Below are positions 19,154 to 28,700 of a stretch of 64,000 bases of DNA, piece after piece (positions within the stretch are counted from its first letter, which is position 1; the number at the start of each line of letters is the position of its first letter). The notes below the pieces were generated by a model, which worked only from the letters and a program-made list of their open reading frames with translations, was not told the DNA's origin and did no database searches. Made by a program: the position numbers and the translations under genes. The DNA is from Burkholderiaceae bacterium (GTDB lineage Bacteria; Pseudomonadota; Gammaproteobacteria; Burkholderiales; Burkholderiaceae_E), in assembly GCA_024637395.1 (NCBI GenBank), contig JAGXFG010000038.1, positions 1 to 64,000 on the forward strand. Direction: 5' to 3'.

Positions 19154-19494
19154 TGGCAGCGGTATATGTCCCTGATGAAGGGGACATCATCTGGTTGAAC
19201 TTCACGCCCCAGAGCGGGCACAAGCAAGCCGGACGGCGACCTGCCGTCGTCCTGAGCCCCAAGGCGTACAACCGGCGGACGGGACTGTTGATCTGTGTCC
19301 CGATCACCAACCAGATCAAGGGCTACCCCTTCGAAGTCTTGCTCTCCGGCAGTGGCGCGTCAGGCGCGGCGCTTGCCGACCAGATCAAGAGTCTCGACTG
19401 GAAAGTCCGCCAGGCAGAAAGCAAAGGTCGCGCCACGCCGACCGAGATCGCCGACATCAAAGCCAAGGTCAGGTCCCTGCTCAAGCTCGCCTGA
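19153..19494 (+). CDS. mazF: MazF/PemK-type endoribonuclease toxin
   Basis: 113 residues, the usual length. The N-terminal motif YVPDEGDIIWLNFTPQSGHKQAGRRPAVVLSP contains the conserved Gly-Asp and the GHKQAGRRPAVVLS block of ChpB/MazF. The Thr/Ser-rich ICVPITNQIKGYPFEV and the DQIKSLDWK motif with the conserved Lys-Ser follow. It cleaves mRNA when MazE is lost. It lies immediately upstream of the repeat-flanked Fic module. Confidence 0.92.
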   Translation: MAAVYVPDEGDIIWLNFTPQSGHKQAGRRPAVVLSPKAYNRRTGLLICVPITNQIKGYPFEVLLSGSGASGAALADQIKSLDWKVRQAESKGRATPTEIADIKAKVRSLLKLA

Positions 19495-19520
19495 TCGCGC
19501 GCCTGAAACCTGACGGAAAA

Positions 19521-19560
19521 GCCCCCGGCCCATAACACAAGCCACTAACTTAACCTGTTG
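19521..19560. repeat. Left inverted repeat of the Fic module
   Basis: A 23-bp block (19538-19560, beginning CAAGCCACTAAC) recurs exactly as its reverse complement at 21527-21549. Outside it, GCCCCCGGCC at 19521-19530 also recurs inverted at 21559-21568. The stretch inside the left repeat (around 19580) and that inside the right repeat share a further loose CCCCGAAG/CTC similarity. Together these look like the ends of an inserted unit of about 2 kb. Confidence 0.7.
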
Positions 19561-19597
19561 GGCTTGACTGTCTCTGCCCCCCGAAGCTCTCACGAGC

Positions 19598-19620
19598 CAA
19601 GCCACTAACTTAAGCTGTCG
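19598..19620. repeat. Second, direct copy of the left repeat core
   Basis: CAAGCCACTAACTTAA is repeated 60 bp inside the first copy, and the following bases differ at two of seven positions, so 21 of 23 bases match. It faces the same way as the left copy. Doubling at one end may reflect nested insertion or a binding-site array. Confidence 0.65.
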
Positions 19621-19703
19621 ATAACACGGCGAGACAAGGGCCGGTGGCTGACTTGGCGTGTTACATCTAAAATTGGTAAACACGACATAAAATAGCTATA
19701 GAC

Positions 19704-19817
19704 TATAATTGTGGCGACAAGACAGGGGCTTGATGGTCATCTAACCATCGAAACTTGCGACCAGCAGACGGCTGGAAGTAGTCAGGCCTCAGCCTCGTTA
19801 CAGCGCAAGTTTGCGAC
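19704..19817 (+). promoter_or_regulatory. Putative promoter and structured leader of the AbiEi-Fic gene
   Basis: TATAAT at 19704-19709 is a good -10 element, but no convincing -35 box was found. Downstream are a small hairpin (GATGGT/ACCATC, about 19731-19750) and a perfect 9-bp inverted repeat, AAACTTGCG at 19751-19759 and CGCAAGTTT at 19804-19812. TTGCGAC also occurs as a direct repeat at 19755 and 19811. AbiEi-type proteins repress their own promoters through inverted repeats, so this is a reasonable operator candidate. Confidence 0.4.
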
Positions 19818-19865
19818 AAACCCGACATTTAAGCACCAAGTTTGACGACAGAAACGAGGTTGCGT

Positions 19866-21386
19866 ATGCACAAACTACAAAAGAACACGACAAGGGACGA
19901 CATCCTCATTCTCTACGCTGAGCTGAGCAAAGCGGACATTCGCGCCGTGCAGCGTCGGCTGCAAGACGGCAACCTGACTCGCATCTTGCCCGGCATTGTC
20001 ACGAGCCGACCCATTGATGAATGGCCGGCTCTCATCGCCCGAGAACGGACCCGTGTCTTGGCCGCGCTGTGCCCGGGTGCCATCATCGGCTACCGTAGCG
20101 CCTTCGAGGGAGGAGTGCCGGTCGAAGGGGTGATGTACTTAACGTACACGTACCCGCGAAAAGTGCTCCTGCCGGGCTTGACGGTTCAGCTGTTCAAAGG
20201 TCCCGGCAAAGCGCCTGGCGATGCCCCAATAATGGGCCGAGAGCTCTACTTCCCATCGCTTCCCCGCCTCTTGATGGAGAATCTCGCCATCAGCAGGGGG
20301 GGGGTCCGCAAGTCGGCTGGACGAGCGGCGGTAGAAGCGCGTCTCATAAGCGTCTGCGAAGCGCGTGGCGAAGACGTGCTGTCGACGCTGCGGGAAGAAG
20401 CACGGATCTTGGCACCAACTCTTGGTCTGGAGCGTGAATTCGTCGTCCTGGACGGTCTCGTCGGAGGCATTCTTGGCACGCGCAGGAACGCTATGGCGAC
20501 CTCGGTCGGCAAGGCCATGGCCGCGACCATCCCGTACGACTTCAACCGGCTTGAGCTGTTCGAAAAGTTAGCCGCGAAATTGCGTGTCGCACCACTTCGG
20601 CAACCCGCTGCTGTGGTCAAAACGCAAAGGGCCCGAACCCACTTTGCTTTCCTTGAGGCCTACTTCAGCAATTTTATCGAGGGCACCGAGTTCGATGTCA
20701 AGGAAGCGCGCGGTTTCGTCCTTGAGGGCAAGGCCATTGTCGAACGTCCCAAGGACTCGCACGACATCCTTGGGGTATTTCGACAGGCACTGCACCCGGG
20801 CTGGGCCAACCAGACGCTAGCCACCGGCGAAGCCGTATTGAACCAATTGCGATCTCGTCACGCGGACCAGATGAGGGAGCGACCAGAGGTCGGACCAGGC
20901 GAATTCAAAACATTGGCCAACCGTGCGGGCAACACGGAGTTTGTGGCGCCACGGTTGGTTCGCGGCACGCTCGTCGAGGGCTCGAAGTTGCTACCCTCGG
21001 TGCCGTCGGGCGTGGCCAGGGCGCTCATGGTGATGTTTCTTGTCTCCGAGCTGCACCCTTTCGCAGACGGGAATGGGCGCTTAGCCCGTTTGGTCATGAA
21101 CGCTGAGCTGTCGGTCGTCAATAGCAGTCGCATTATTGTGCCGACGCTGTTTCGCGAGGAATACTTGGACTGTTTGCGCGTGCTAAGCCGCGAGGGCGAC
21201 CCGAAGCCATTCCTCGACGCGATGCAGAAAATTCACGAATGGACGGCAGCCTTCGACTACGAAGAGCTCGATACGGTGATTGTGGACATGACGGCTTGCA
21301 ATGCCTTCGAAAAATCCCGGACGCATTTCAAACTGCTAAGTCCGCGGAGTCGTGAAAATGGCACACCAATCGAGACGAAGCCGTAG
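19866..21386 (+). CDS. Fic-domain AMP-transferase fused to an AbiEi-like N-terminal region
   Basis: 506 residues from the ATG at 19866, preferred over an upstream TTG because GAGG precedes it. Residues 1-220 resemble AbiEi-type (type IV antitoxin/regulator) proteins: an N-terminal winged-helix (LSKADIRAVQRRLQDGNL) and the ALCPGAIIGYRSAFEGG block. The C-terminal half is a Fic domain with the full active-site motif HPFADGNGRLAR at residues 397-408, so transfer of AMP or another nucleotide to a target protein is expected. An inhibitory helix motif SxxxEG (SNFIEG, 268-273) precedes it, as in self-inhibited Fic proteins. The gene lies alone between inverted repeats and contains a 9-G tract. Confidence 0.82.
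   Translation: MHKLQKNTTRDDILILYAELSKADIRAVQRRLQDGNLTRILPGIVTSRPIDEWPALIARERTRVLAALCPGAIIGYRSAFEGGVPVEGVMYLTYTYPRKVLLPGLTVQLFKGPGKAPGDAPIMGRELYFPSLPRLLMENLAISRGGVRKSAGRAAVEARLISVCEARGEDVLSTLREEARILAPTLGLEREFVVLDGLVGGILGTRRNAMATSVGKAMAATIPYDFNRLELFEKLAAKLRVAPLRQPAAVVKTQRARTHFAFLEAYFSNFIEGTEFDVKEARGFVLEGKAIVERPKDSHDILGVFRQALHPGWANQTLATGEAVLNQLRSRHADQMRERPEVGPGEFKTLANRAGNTEFVAPRLVRGTLVEGSKLLPSVPSGVARALMVMFLVSELHPFADGNGRLARLVMNAELSVVNSSRIIVPTLFREEYLDCLRVLSREGDPKPFLDAMQKIHEWTAAFDYEELDTVIVDMTACNAFEKSRTHFKLLSPRSRENGTPIETKP
20296..20304. repeat. 9-G homopolymer inside the fic coding sequence
   Basis: Nine consecutive G at the codons for Ser-Arg-Gly-Gly-Val, about residues 143-147 of the Fic protein. 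Slippage by one base would abolish the downstream Fic domain. Tracts of this length are rare in coding sequence and are typical of phase-variable genes. It is also a spot where sequencing can go wrong. Confidence 0.75.
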
Positions 21387-21470
21387 ATCCGGGTCACTCG
21401 GCGCCCGCCGGGGTCTTGGAATGGAGCATGAACCGCTGCAACAGCCGGCCGTCGGTGCGGACATGAAAGA

Positions 21471-21520
21471 GGCCCCGCAAGTCGTTGAGACTTCGGGGCC
21501 GGTGTGCCCTGTGAGAGGGC
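21471..21520 (+). terminator. Two consecutive hairpins downstream of fic
   Basis: GGCCCCGCAAGTC at 21471-21483 pairs with GACTTCGGGGCC at 21489-21500 (12-bp stem with one bulged base). A second hairpin, GCCCT/AGGGC, follows at 21506-21520. There is no U-tract, so the structures may terminate transcription, protect the mRNA end, or belong to the right end of the repeat-flanked unit. Confidence 0.55.
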
Positions 21521-21526
21521 AGATAT

Positions 21527-21568
21527 CAACAGGTTAAGTTAGTGGCTTGCCCATGCCAGGCCGGGGGC
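21527..21568. repeat. Right inverted repeat of the Fic module
   Basis: 21527-21549 is the exact reverse complement of 19538-19560, and GGCCGGGGGC at 21559-21568 is the reverse complement of 19521-19530. The repeat ends just before the aceA stop codon at 21590. No transposase lies inside, so the unit would be non-autonomous if it is mobile. Confidence 0.7.
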
Positions 21569-21589
21569 ATTCACACTTCTGTCGGTAAA

Positions 21590-22906
<1,317 letters not shown>

Positions 22907-23085
22907 GTCGACTCCTCGGTTATCGATAATTAAGTAGGCTTGCTGGGTAACTGCCTGGCGACGCTTTTGGCATCGCTGAAATCAGATTCGGTGATTCAGA
23001 CTAACTTTTTCGTATTGCACGGCATCAAAAAAGCCTACTACGAACAAGGTCGTTTTTCCCGTTATAAAACAATTACTTGGAGTAT

Positions 23086-23099
23086 CGTATCGCGATACG
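23086..23099. promoter_or_regulatory. 14-bp perfect palindrome between aceA and rraA
   Basis: CGTATCGCGATACG is fully self-complementary and sits in an AT-rich part of the 418-bp divergent gap (22907-23324), 180 bp upstream of aceA and 226 bp upstream of rraA. Its size and symmetry suit a dimeric regulator. No other feature is recognised in the gap. Confidence 0.45.
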
Positions 23100-23324
23100 G
23101 AATGAAATACAGCCCTCTGAAATACTCCATTGATGCGCCGCAGCGCCCATATTTCACATCGTGCAACATGAATCCCGCTCCGCGAATTTGCGGGCAGTGC
23201 TGGCCATTCAACTTCCCGTCCCGGCGACTCCCCCGATCTGCGCGCGCCCCAGTGACGAGCCGGGCGGGATGGGCGATACTCGGCTCTCCCACCGACCTGT
23301 TTCCCTACCAACGGATTCAAGAAC

Positions 23325-23804
23325 ATGGCCATCGTCACCTGCGATCTCTTCGACGCCCACCCGCGCGCCCAGTCCTGCGACCTGCAATTCCGCTCCCTGG
23401 GGCGGCGCAAATCATTTGCCGGCAAGATCCGGACGATCCGCTGCCACGAGGACAACCAGCTGGTCAAGGAAACGCTGGCCAAGCCCTCGGATGGCGAGGT
23501 CCTGGTGGTCGATGGCGGCGGCTCGCTGCACACCGCGCTGATGGGCGACATGATTGCCAAGAGCGGCATGAACAACGGTTGGGCCGGAGTGATCATCAAC
23601 GGCGCGGTGCGCGACAGCGAGACTCTGGACACGCTTGATTTCGGCGCCAAGGCGCTGGGCAGTAATCCGCGCAAGAGCGCCAAGGACGGCACCGGCGAGC
23701 GCGACGTCGCGGTTACCTTCGGCGGGGTCACCTTCATGCCCGGCCACTACCTCTACAGCGACGCCGACGGCATCCTGGTTTCCGAGTACCCGCTGGGGAC
23801 CTGA
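23325..23804 (+). CDS. rraA: Regulator of ribonuclease activity A
   Basis: 159 residues, full length. Characteristic phrases are [20 protein letters not shown] near the start, [41 protein letters not shown], and the Gly-rich [11 protein letters not shown]. In enterobacteria RraA binds RNase E and lowers its activity. Members outside that group are related to class II aldolases (HMG/CHA aldolase), so enzymatic activity cannot be excluded. It is 21 bp upstream of the nitroreductase gene on the same strand. Confidence 0.93.
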   Translation: MAIVTCDLFDAHPRAQSCDLQFRSLGRRKSFAGKIRTIRCHEDNQLVKETLAKPSDGEVLVVDGGGSLHTALMGDMIAKSGMNNGWAGVIINGAVRDSETLDTLDFGAKALGSNPRKSAKDGTGERDVAVTFGGVTFMPGHYLYSDADGILVSEYPLGT

Positions 23805-23825
23805 GAACGCGCGCGGGAAACAACG

Positions 23826-24419
23826 ATGAGCGACGACGATGCGCTGGCCTTCACCGAGTCGCTGATCCACCTGCGCCAGCACGTTTCGCCCAAGCGACTG
23901 GTTGAACCGGGACCGAGCGCACAGCAGCTCAAGCTGATCTTCGAAGCCGCTGCCGCGGCGCCCGACCATGGGCTGCTGGTGCCCTGGCGTTTCGTGCTGA
24001 TCCCCGCCGCGCAACGCCCCACCCTCGGGGAGATGTTCGCCGCCGCGCTGACCGAACGTGACCCCACGGCGAGCGCAGAGCAGGTCGCCGATGCCCGGGC
24101 CAAGGCCCAGCGCGGCGCGGTGCTGCTGCTCTGCGTTGCCGATCTCTCGGAGCGCGACCCCGATACCCCGTCCCATGAACGCCTGGTCTCACTGGGCTGC
24201 GCGATCCAGAACATGATGCTGACCGCGCAGGCGATGGGCTTTGGCGCGGGGCTAAGCAGCGGCCAGGGGCTGGCCTCGGAGGCATTGCGCCACGGCTTCC
24301 GGCTGGGCAACGGGGAGATCGCGGTGTGCTTCGTCAGCTTCGGCACCGTGGTGAGCGCCAAGCCCCGGCGCGAGCGCCCTGCCCCGGATCAGTTCGTCAC
24401 CACCCTGGGCGGCGCCTGA
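23826..24419 (+). CDS. Nitroreductase-family flavoprotein
   Basis: 197 residues, a short member of the FMN-dependent nitroreductase family (YdjA-like). The N-terminal basic motif is LRQHVSPKRLVEPGPS, followed by AAAAAPDHGLLVPWRFVLI, which is the standard FMN-binding phrase with Pro-Asp-His-Gly. The LGCAIQNMMLTAQAMGFGAG helix and the C-terminal FGTV are typical. The physiological substrate is unknown. It is probably co-transcribed with rraA. Confidence 0.85.
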   Translation: MSDDDALAFTESLIHLRQHVSPKRLVEPGPSAQQLKLIFEAAAAAPDHGLLVPWRFVLIPAAQRPTLGEMFAAALTERDPTASAEQVADARAKAQRGAVLLLCVADLSERDPDTPSHERLVSLGCAIQNMMLTAQAMGFGAGLSSGQGLASEALRHGFRLGNGEIAVCFVSFGTVVSAKPRRERPAPDQFVTTLGGA

Positions 24420-24451
24420 TCAATCCTGGAGGTATTGCTGCCCCTCACTCG

Positions 24452-24470
24452 GGGCCGGAGTTTCCGGCCC
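24452..24470. terminator. Bidirectional hairpin between nitroreductase and rmuC
   Basis: GGGCCGGA and TCCGGCCC form a perfect 8-bp stem around a 3-base loop, exactly in the convergent gap between the two genes. There is no T-run on either side. A shared terminator is the likely role. Confidence 0.5.
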
Positions 24471-25972
24471 TAGCCGGCCGCTTCAGGATCGCTGTCGGCG
24501 AGGTCTTCCTCATCGAACGGCTGGTCGAACTCCGGCAGCAGGCGGCGACTGTCGGTCTCGGGCAATGATTCCACATCGCGCAACTTGCGCTCGATGGCGC
24601 GGGTGCGGGTGCGGGCGCTGCCGATCGTGTTGGCCGCCCGCTCGAGCTGGGTGCGAGTCTTGTCGAGCACGTCGCCGAACTTGCCGAACTCGCTCTTGAC
24701 CGCGCCCAACAGCCGCCAGACTTCGCTCGAGCGTTGCTCGACCGCCAGGGTGCGAAAGCCCATCTGCAGGCTCGAGAGGATGGCGGCGAGCGTGGTCGGG
24801 CCGGCGATCACCACGCGGCTGTCGCGCTGCAGCCCGTCGACCAGTCCCGGACGGCGCAGCACCTCGGCATAGAGCCCCTCGGTGGGCAGGAACAGGATCG
24901 CGAAGTCGGTGGTCTGGGGCGGTGACAGGTACTTCTGGGCAATGGTCTTGGCCTCGGCCCGCAGCCGGACTTCGAGCTGGCGCGCCGCCGTCTCGGCAGC
25001 CACCGGGTCGGCACGCTCCAGGGCCTGCACCAGCCGCTCGTAATCCTCGCGCGGAAACTTGGCGTCGATTGGCAGCCACACCGGCAGATCGCCGCCCTGC
25101 CCGGGCAGTCGGATCGCATACTCGACCCGTTCACCAGAACCGGCGACTACCTCGACATTGAGCTCATATTGCTCGCGCACCAGGATCTGCTCGAGAATCG
25201 CGCCGAGCTGGACTTCGCCCCAGGTGCCGCGGCTCTTGACGTTGGTCAGCACCCGCTTGAGGTCGCCGACGTCGGAAGCCAGAGCCTGCATCTCGCCCAG
25301 CCCCTTGTGGACCTGTTCGAGCCGCTCCGAGACCATCTGGAACGACTGCCCGAGGCGCTGCTCGAGCGTGGCGTGGAGCTTCTCGTCGACGGTGCGGCGC
25401 ATCTCCTCGAGCTTGACGGTGTTGTCGGCCTGGAGTTCGCGCAGCCTGGTCTCGAGGGTCTCGCGGATCTCCTGCATCCGGCGGTCGTTGCGCTGACCGA
25501 GTTCGGCCAGCGCCAGCTGCACGCTGGTCGAGAAATCCTTGAGGCTCTTGGCGCCTTCCTCGCGGTTGCGCTGGGAGTCGATAGTCGCGGCTTCGCGCGC
25601 GGCGTTCAGGCGCTGCTCGTTGGATTCGGTGAGCGTCACCAGCTGGCGCGCGAAGGCGTCGATCTGGGTGTTCTGGAGCTGGGCGATCGACGCGGTCTGC
25701 TGCATCAGGCTGCGGCCGAGGTCGTTGAGCGTGGTGGCCATCTCGGCACGATTATCACGCGCCTGCGACGCGACTTCGCCGCGCAACTCGCGCTGCTGCT
25801 GGGCTTGCTCCGCGGAGAGCGTGCTCAGCTCGGCGAGCAGCGCGGCGGTCGGATCGCTACGCCGCCGCAGCAGCACCGCCACCACCACGACCACCACCAC
25901 GACCAGCACCAGCACCAGCAGCGCGACCACGGCGGTCTCCGGCAACCAGGGAAGGCTCATCAGTTCACTCAC
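24470..25972 (-). CDS. rmuC: DNA recombination protein RmuC
   Basis: About 500 residues from the GTG at 25972, which follows GGAAGAAGAG; further upstream in-frame codons have no such signal. The N-terminal membrane helix is very Val-rich, a long coiled coil (Glu/Gln/Arg-rich, about residues 50-230) follows, and then the conserved RmuC nuclease-like domain with SRGTWGEVQLGAILEQIL, LPIDAKFPREDY and FAILFLPTEGLYAEVLRRPGL. RmuC limits inversions at short repeats. The C-terminal tail is acidic. Confidence 0.93.
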   Translation of the reverse strand: MSELMSLPWLPETAVVALLVLVLVVVVVVVVAVLLRRRSDPTAALLAELSTLSAEQAQQQRELRGEVASQARDNRAEMATTLNDLGRSLMQQTASIAQLQNTQIDAFARQLVTLTESNEQRLNAAREAATIDSQRNREEGAKSLKDFSTSVQLALAELGQRNDRRMQEIRETLETRLRELQADNTVKLEEMRRTVDEKLHATLEQRLGQSFQMVSERLEQVHKGLGEMQALASDVGDLKRVLTNVKSRGTWGEVQLGAILEQILVREQYELNVEVVAGSGERVEYAIRLPGQGGDLPVWLPIDAKFPREDYERLVQALERADPVAAETAARQLEVRLRAEAKTIAQKYLSPPQTTDFAILFLPTEGLYAEVLRRPGLVDGLQRDSRVVIAGPTTLAAILSSLQMGFRTLAVEQRSSEVWRLLGAVKSEFGKFGDVLDKTRTQLERAANTIGSARTRTRAIERKLRDVESLPETDSRRLLPEFDQPFDEEDLADSDPEAAG

Positions 25973-26078
25973 GTCGTCTCTTCTTCCAGCACTGGGGTTG
26001 GCAGCGGCACAGCCGCGGCGGGCGTGATGTGCAGCATACACAAGCTGCCCGGTTGCTGCTCACCGCAAACGGCCAGAT

Positions 26079-28574
26079 TCAGAGTTCGCGCAGGGTCGCT
26101 CCGGGCGGCGTTGAGACCACGCCCCGAAACTCGAAATAACCGGCCACCAGAGTCAGCAACGCGCCGGCGAGCGCCGCTAGCGGCACCGTGGCCCAGCGCA
26201 GCGTCATCGTGAAGTCGAATACCTGCGCCGCGAGCGCCCAGCCGATCGCCAACGCGCCCAGCCCCGCCAGGGTGCCGGCCAGGGCGCCGGTGAAAGCCAG
26301 TTCCCAGAGCTGCGCAGTGGCGAGCTGGCGGCGCGAGGCTCCCAGCGCGCGCATCAGCGCGGACTCGCGCACCCGCTCGTCGCGGGTGCTGGCAAGCGCG
26401 CCGTAGAGCACGATCACGCCGGCCACCAACGTGAGCACGAACAGAAACTGCACCGCGCGCACCACCTGATCGAGCATGGTCTGGATCTGGCGCAGGATGT
26501 TGCCGGTGTCGATCACGGTCAGGTTGGGAAAGGCGCGCACCAGTTCGGTGTCGAGCGCCGGCGCCGACGCCGGCTGATGGTAGGCGGTGATCAGCGATTG
26601 CGGCATGTCTGCCACCGCCGCCGGCGACAGGATCATGAAGAAATTCACCTTCATCGAATCCCACGCGACCTTGCGCGCGCCGGTAAGACGCACATCGACA
26701 TGGCTGCCGCCGATGTCGAACCGCAGTTCATCGCCGAGCGCCAGGCCCAGGGTCTGCATGATGCCGATCTCGGCCGACGCTTCCATGGCTTTGGGGTTCA
26801 GCCAGCGGCCGGCCGCGAGCCGGTTGTGGCTCGGCATCTGGTCCATGTACGAGAGATTGAACTCGCGCTCGACCAGGCGCCGGGCGCGATCGTCTTGATA
26901 ACGCTGCGAGTCAATGGGCTGGCCGTTGATCGCCACCAGCCGGCCGCGAATCATCGGCGACAGTTCGGCACCAGTGACGCCGCCGGCGCTCAGCGCCGCC
27001 GCCACCGCATCTCTTTGGTCGGGCTGGATATTGATCAGGAAGCGGTTGGGGGCATCCGCCGGGGCGGCCTTGCGCCAGCCGTCGATCAGGTCGGTGCGCG
27101 TCACCGCCAGCAGGGTGAGCGCCATCAGTCCGATCGCCAATGCCGCGGTCTGGATTACCGTTGACGCGCGCCGCCTGGTCCAGGACGCGAACGCCAGGCG
27201 GAGCGCGGCATTGCGCGCCACTCCCGCGAACAAGCGCAGGCGCGCGACCAGCATGACGACCGCGAAACCGACCCCCAGAAATATGACGCTGCCGAGCGCG
27301 AAACCGCCCAGCGCGATGCTGGCCAGCTTGGCGTTCCCCGCGAACCAGAACAGCAATGCGGCAAAGCAGGCCAGCGCGATGATTGCCCCGAACCACGCCG
27401 AGGCCGGCGGCACTCCCAGCTCGCGGCGCAGCGCACGCAACGGTGGCACGCCCGCCAGTCGCACGAACGGCCACGCCCCGAAACCTCCCACCAGCGCCAG
27501 CGACACCAGCAGCGCCTGCAGCCCCGGATAGAGCGAGGGCAGCGGCAGCGGCATCGCCAGCAACGGCGCGAAAGCCGCTGCCAGCACGTAATGCAGGATC
27601 CAGCCCAGCACGGCACCGAGCAGTCCTCCCGCCAGCGCAAGCAGCGCCAGTTCAACCAGCAGGATGGCCAGCAGCCGACGCTGCGACAGCCCGATCGCCT
27701 TGATGACCGCGCAGCCATCGACGTGACGGCCGGCAAAGCGGCGCGCCGCCAGCGCTACCGCCACCGCCGCGATCAGCGCCGAGAGCAGCGCCACCAGCGA
27801 CAGGAACTGTTCGGCGCGATCGAGCGTCATGCGCAGGTCGGGACGCCCGGCCTCCAGGGTCTCGAGGCGCTGGCCGCGTTCCAGGCGCGGCTTCAGCCAG
27901 CTGCTGAAATCGGCCACGGCACCTGGCTGGCCGGCGACGATCATCCGGTAGTTGATGCGACTCGCCGGCTGGATCAGCCCGGTGGCAGCGAGATCGTCGA
28001 GCGCAATCATGGCCCGCGGCGCCAGGCTCGCAAACCCGCTGCCGCGGTCGGATTCGAGTCGGATCACCCGCGCGATTCGCAGCTTGATGTCGCCAATGCC
28101 AACTTCGTCGCCCTGGCCGAGCGAGAGAGAGCGCAGCAGTTGCGGATCGCCCCAGATCTCGCCGCGCTCGGGCGCCCGCACGGCATCGCGCTCCGCATCC
28201 TGCAGTCCATCGGCAACCCTCATCCGGCCACGCAGCGGATAGTTGGCGCTGACCGCCTTGACCGAGACCAACTGGGCCCGATCGTTGGCCAGGATCATGC
28301 TGGGGAACTCGACGGTGCGGCCGGCATCCAGTCCGCGATCCTTGGCCGCCGCCAGGAACTCGGGCGGGATCGGCTGGTGCGAGGCAATAACCAGGTCGCC
28401 ACCGAGCAGCTGGACCGCCTGGAGCGAAAGCGCCAGGCGCATCCGGTCGACGAAGAATCCGACCGACGAAATTGCCGCCACCGCGACCACCAGTGCGGCG
28501 ATCAGAAGGTTGAGTTCGCCCGCACGCCAGTCGCGTCGGGCAAACGAAACCGCGGTCTTGATGATTTCCGACAT
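26079..28574 (-). CDS. FtsX-like ABC transporter permease (YbbP type)
   Basis: About 831 residues from the ATG at 28574. It has an N-terminal membrane helix, a large periplasmic domain, and three blocks of membrane helices with two FtsX domains (LVALLSALIAAVAVALAARRFAG and VLTLVAGVIVLYGALASTRDERV). The length and order match YbbP-type permeases, which usually work with a LolD-like ATPase. No ATP-binding subunit is present next to it, so its partner must lie elsewhere or be absent. The neighbouring VOC gene is divergent. Confidence 0.88.
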   Translation of the reverse strand: MSEIIKTAVSFARRDWRAGELNLLIAALVVAVAAISSVGFFVDRMRLALSLQAVQLLGGDLVIASHQPIPPEFLAAAKDRGLDAGRTVEFPSMILANDRAQLVSVKAVSANYPLRGRMRVADGLQDAERDAVRAPERGEIWGDPQLLRSLSLGQGDEVGIGDIKLRIARVIRLESDRGSGFASLAPRAMIALDDLAATGLIQPASRINYRMIVAGQPGAVADFSSWLKPRLERGQRLETLEAGRPDLRMTLDRAEQFLSLVALLSALIAAVAVALAARRFAGRHVDGCAVIKAIGLSQRRLLAILLVELALLALAGGLLGAVLGWILHYVLAAAFAPLLAMPLPLPSLYPGLQALLVSLALVGGFGAWPFVRLAGVPPLRALRRELGVPPASAWFGAIIALACFAALLFWFAGNAKLASIALGGFALGSVIFLGVGFAVVMLVARLRLFAGVARNAALRLAFASWTRRRASTVIQTAALAIGLMALTLLAVTRTDLIDGWRKAAPADAPNRFLINIQPDQRDAVAAALSAGGVTGAELSPMIRGRLVAINGQPIDSQRYQDDRARRLVEREFNLSYMDQMPSHNRLAAGRWLNPKAMEASAEIGIMQTLGLALGDELRFDIGGSHVDVRLTGARKVAWDSMKVNFFMILSPAAVADMPQSLITAYHQPASAPALDTELVRAFPNLTVIDTGNILRQIQTMLDQVVRAVQFLFVLTLVAGVIVLYGALASTRDERVRESALMRALGASRRQLATAQLWELAFTGALAGTLAGLGALAIGWALAAQVFDFTMTLRWATVPLAALAGALLTLVAGYFEFRGVVSTPPGATLREL

Positions 28575-28700
28575 GGGTTTCACCGGCTCATTGTAGCGAC
28601 AAGTCTTTTTGCTGGTAATGAGAGTTGTTATCGTTTGGAAAAAGGTATAACGTTCCCAGGTCGGCTTCGCGGCCTCACTCGCGGGCCCATTCGAAACGGT

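Noticed and set aside
19538-19620. The repeats read as integron attC sites
   Set aside because: ACTTAAC and GTTGGGC fit the loose core patterns, but the two outer copies are inverted, not direct, the L-box arrangement is missing and there is no integrase.
25870-25930. Repetitive CACCAC/GACCAC DNA as a possible tandem-repeat locus
   Set aside because: It encodes the Val-rich membrane helix of RmuC and is explained by codon choice.
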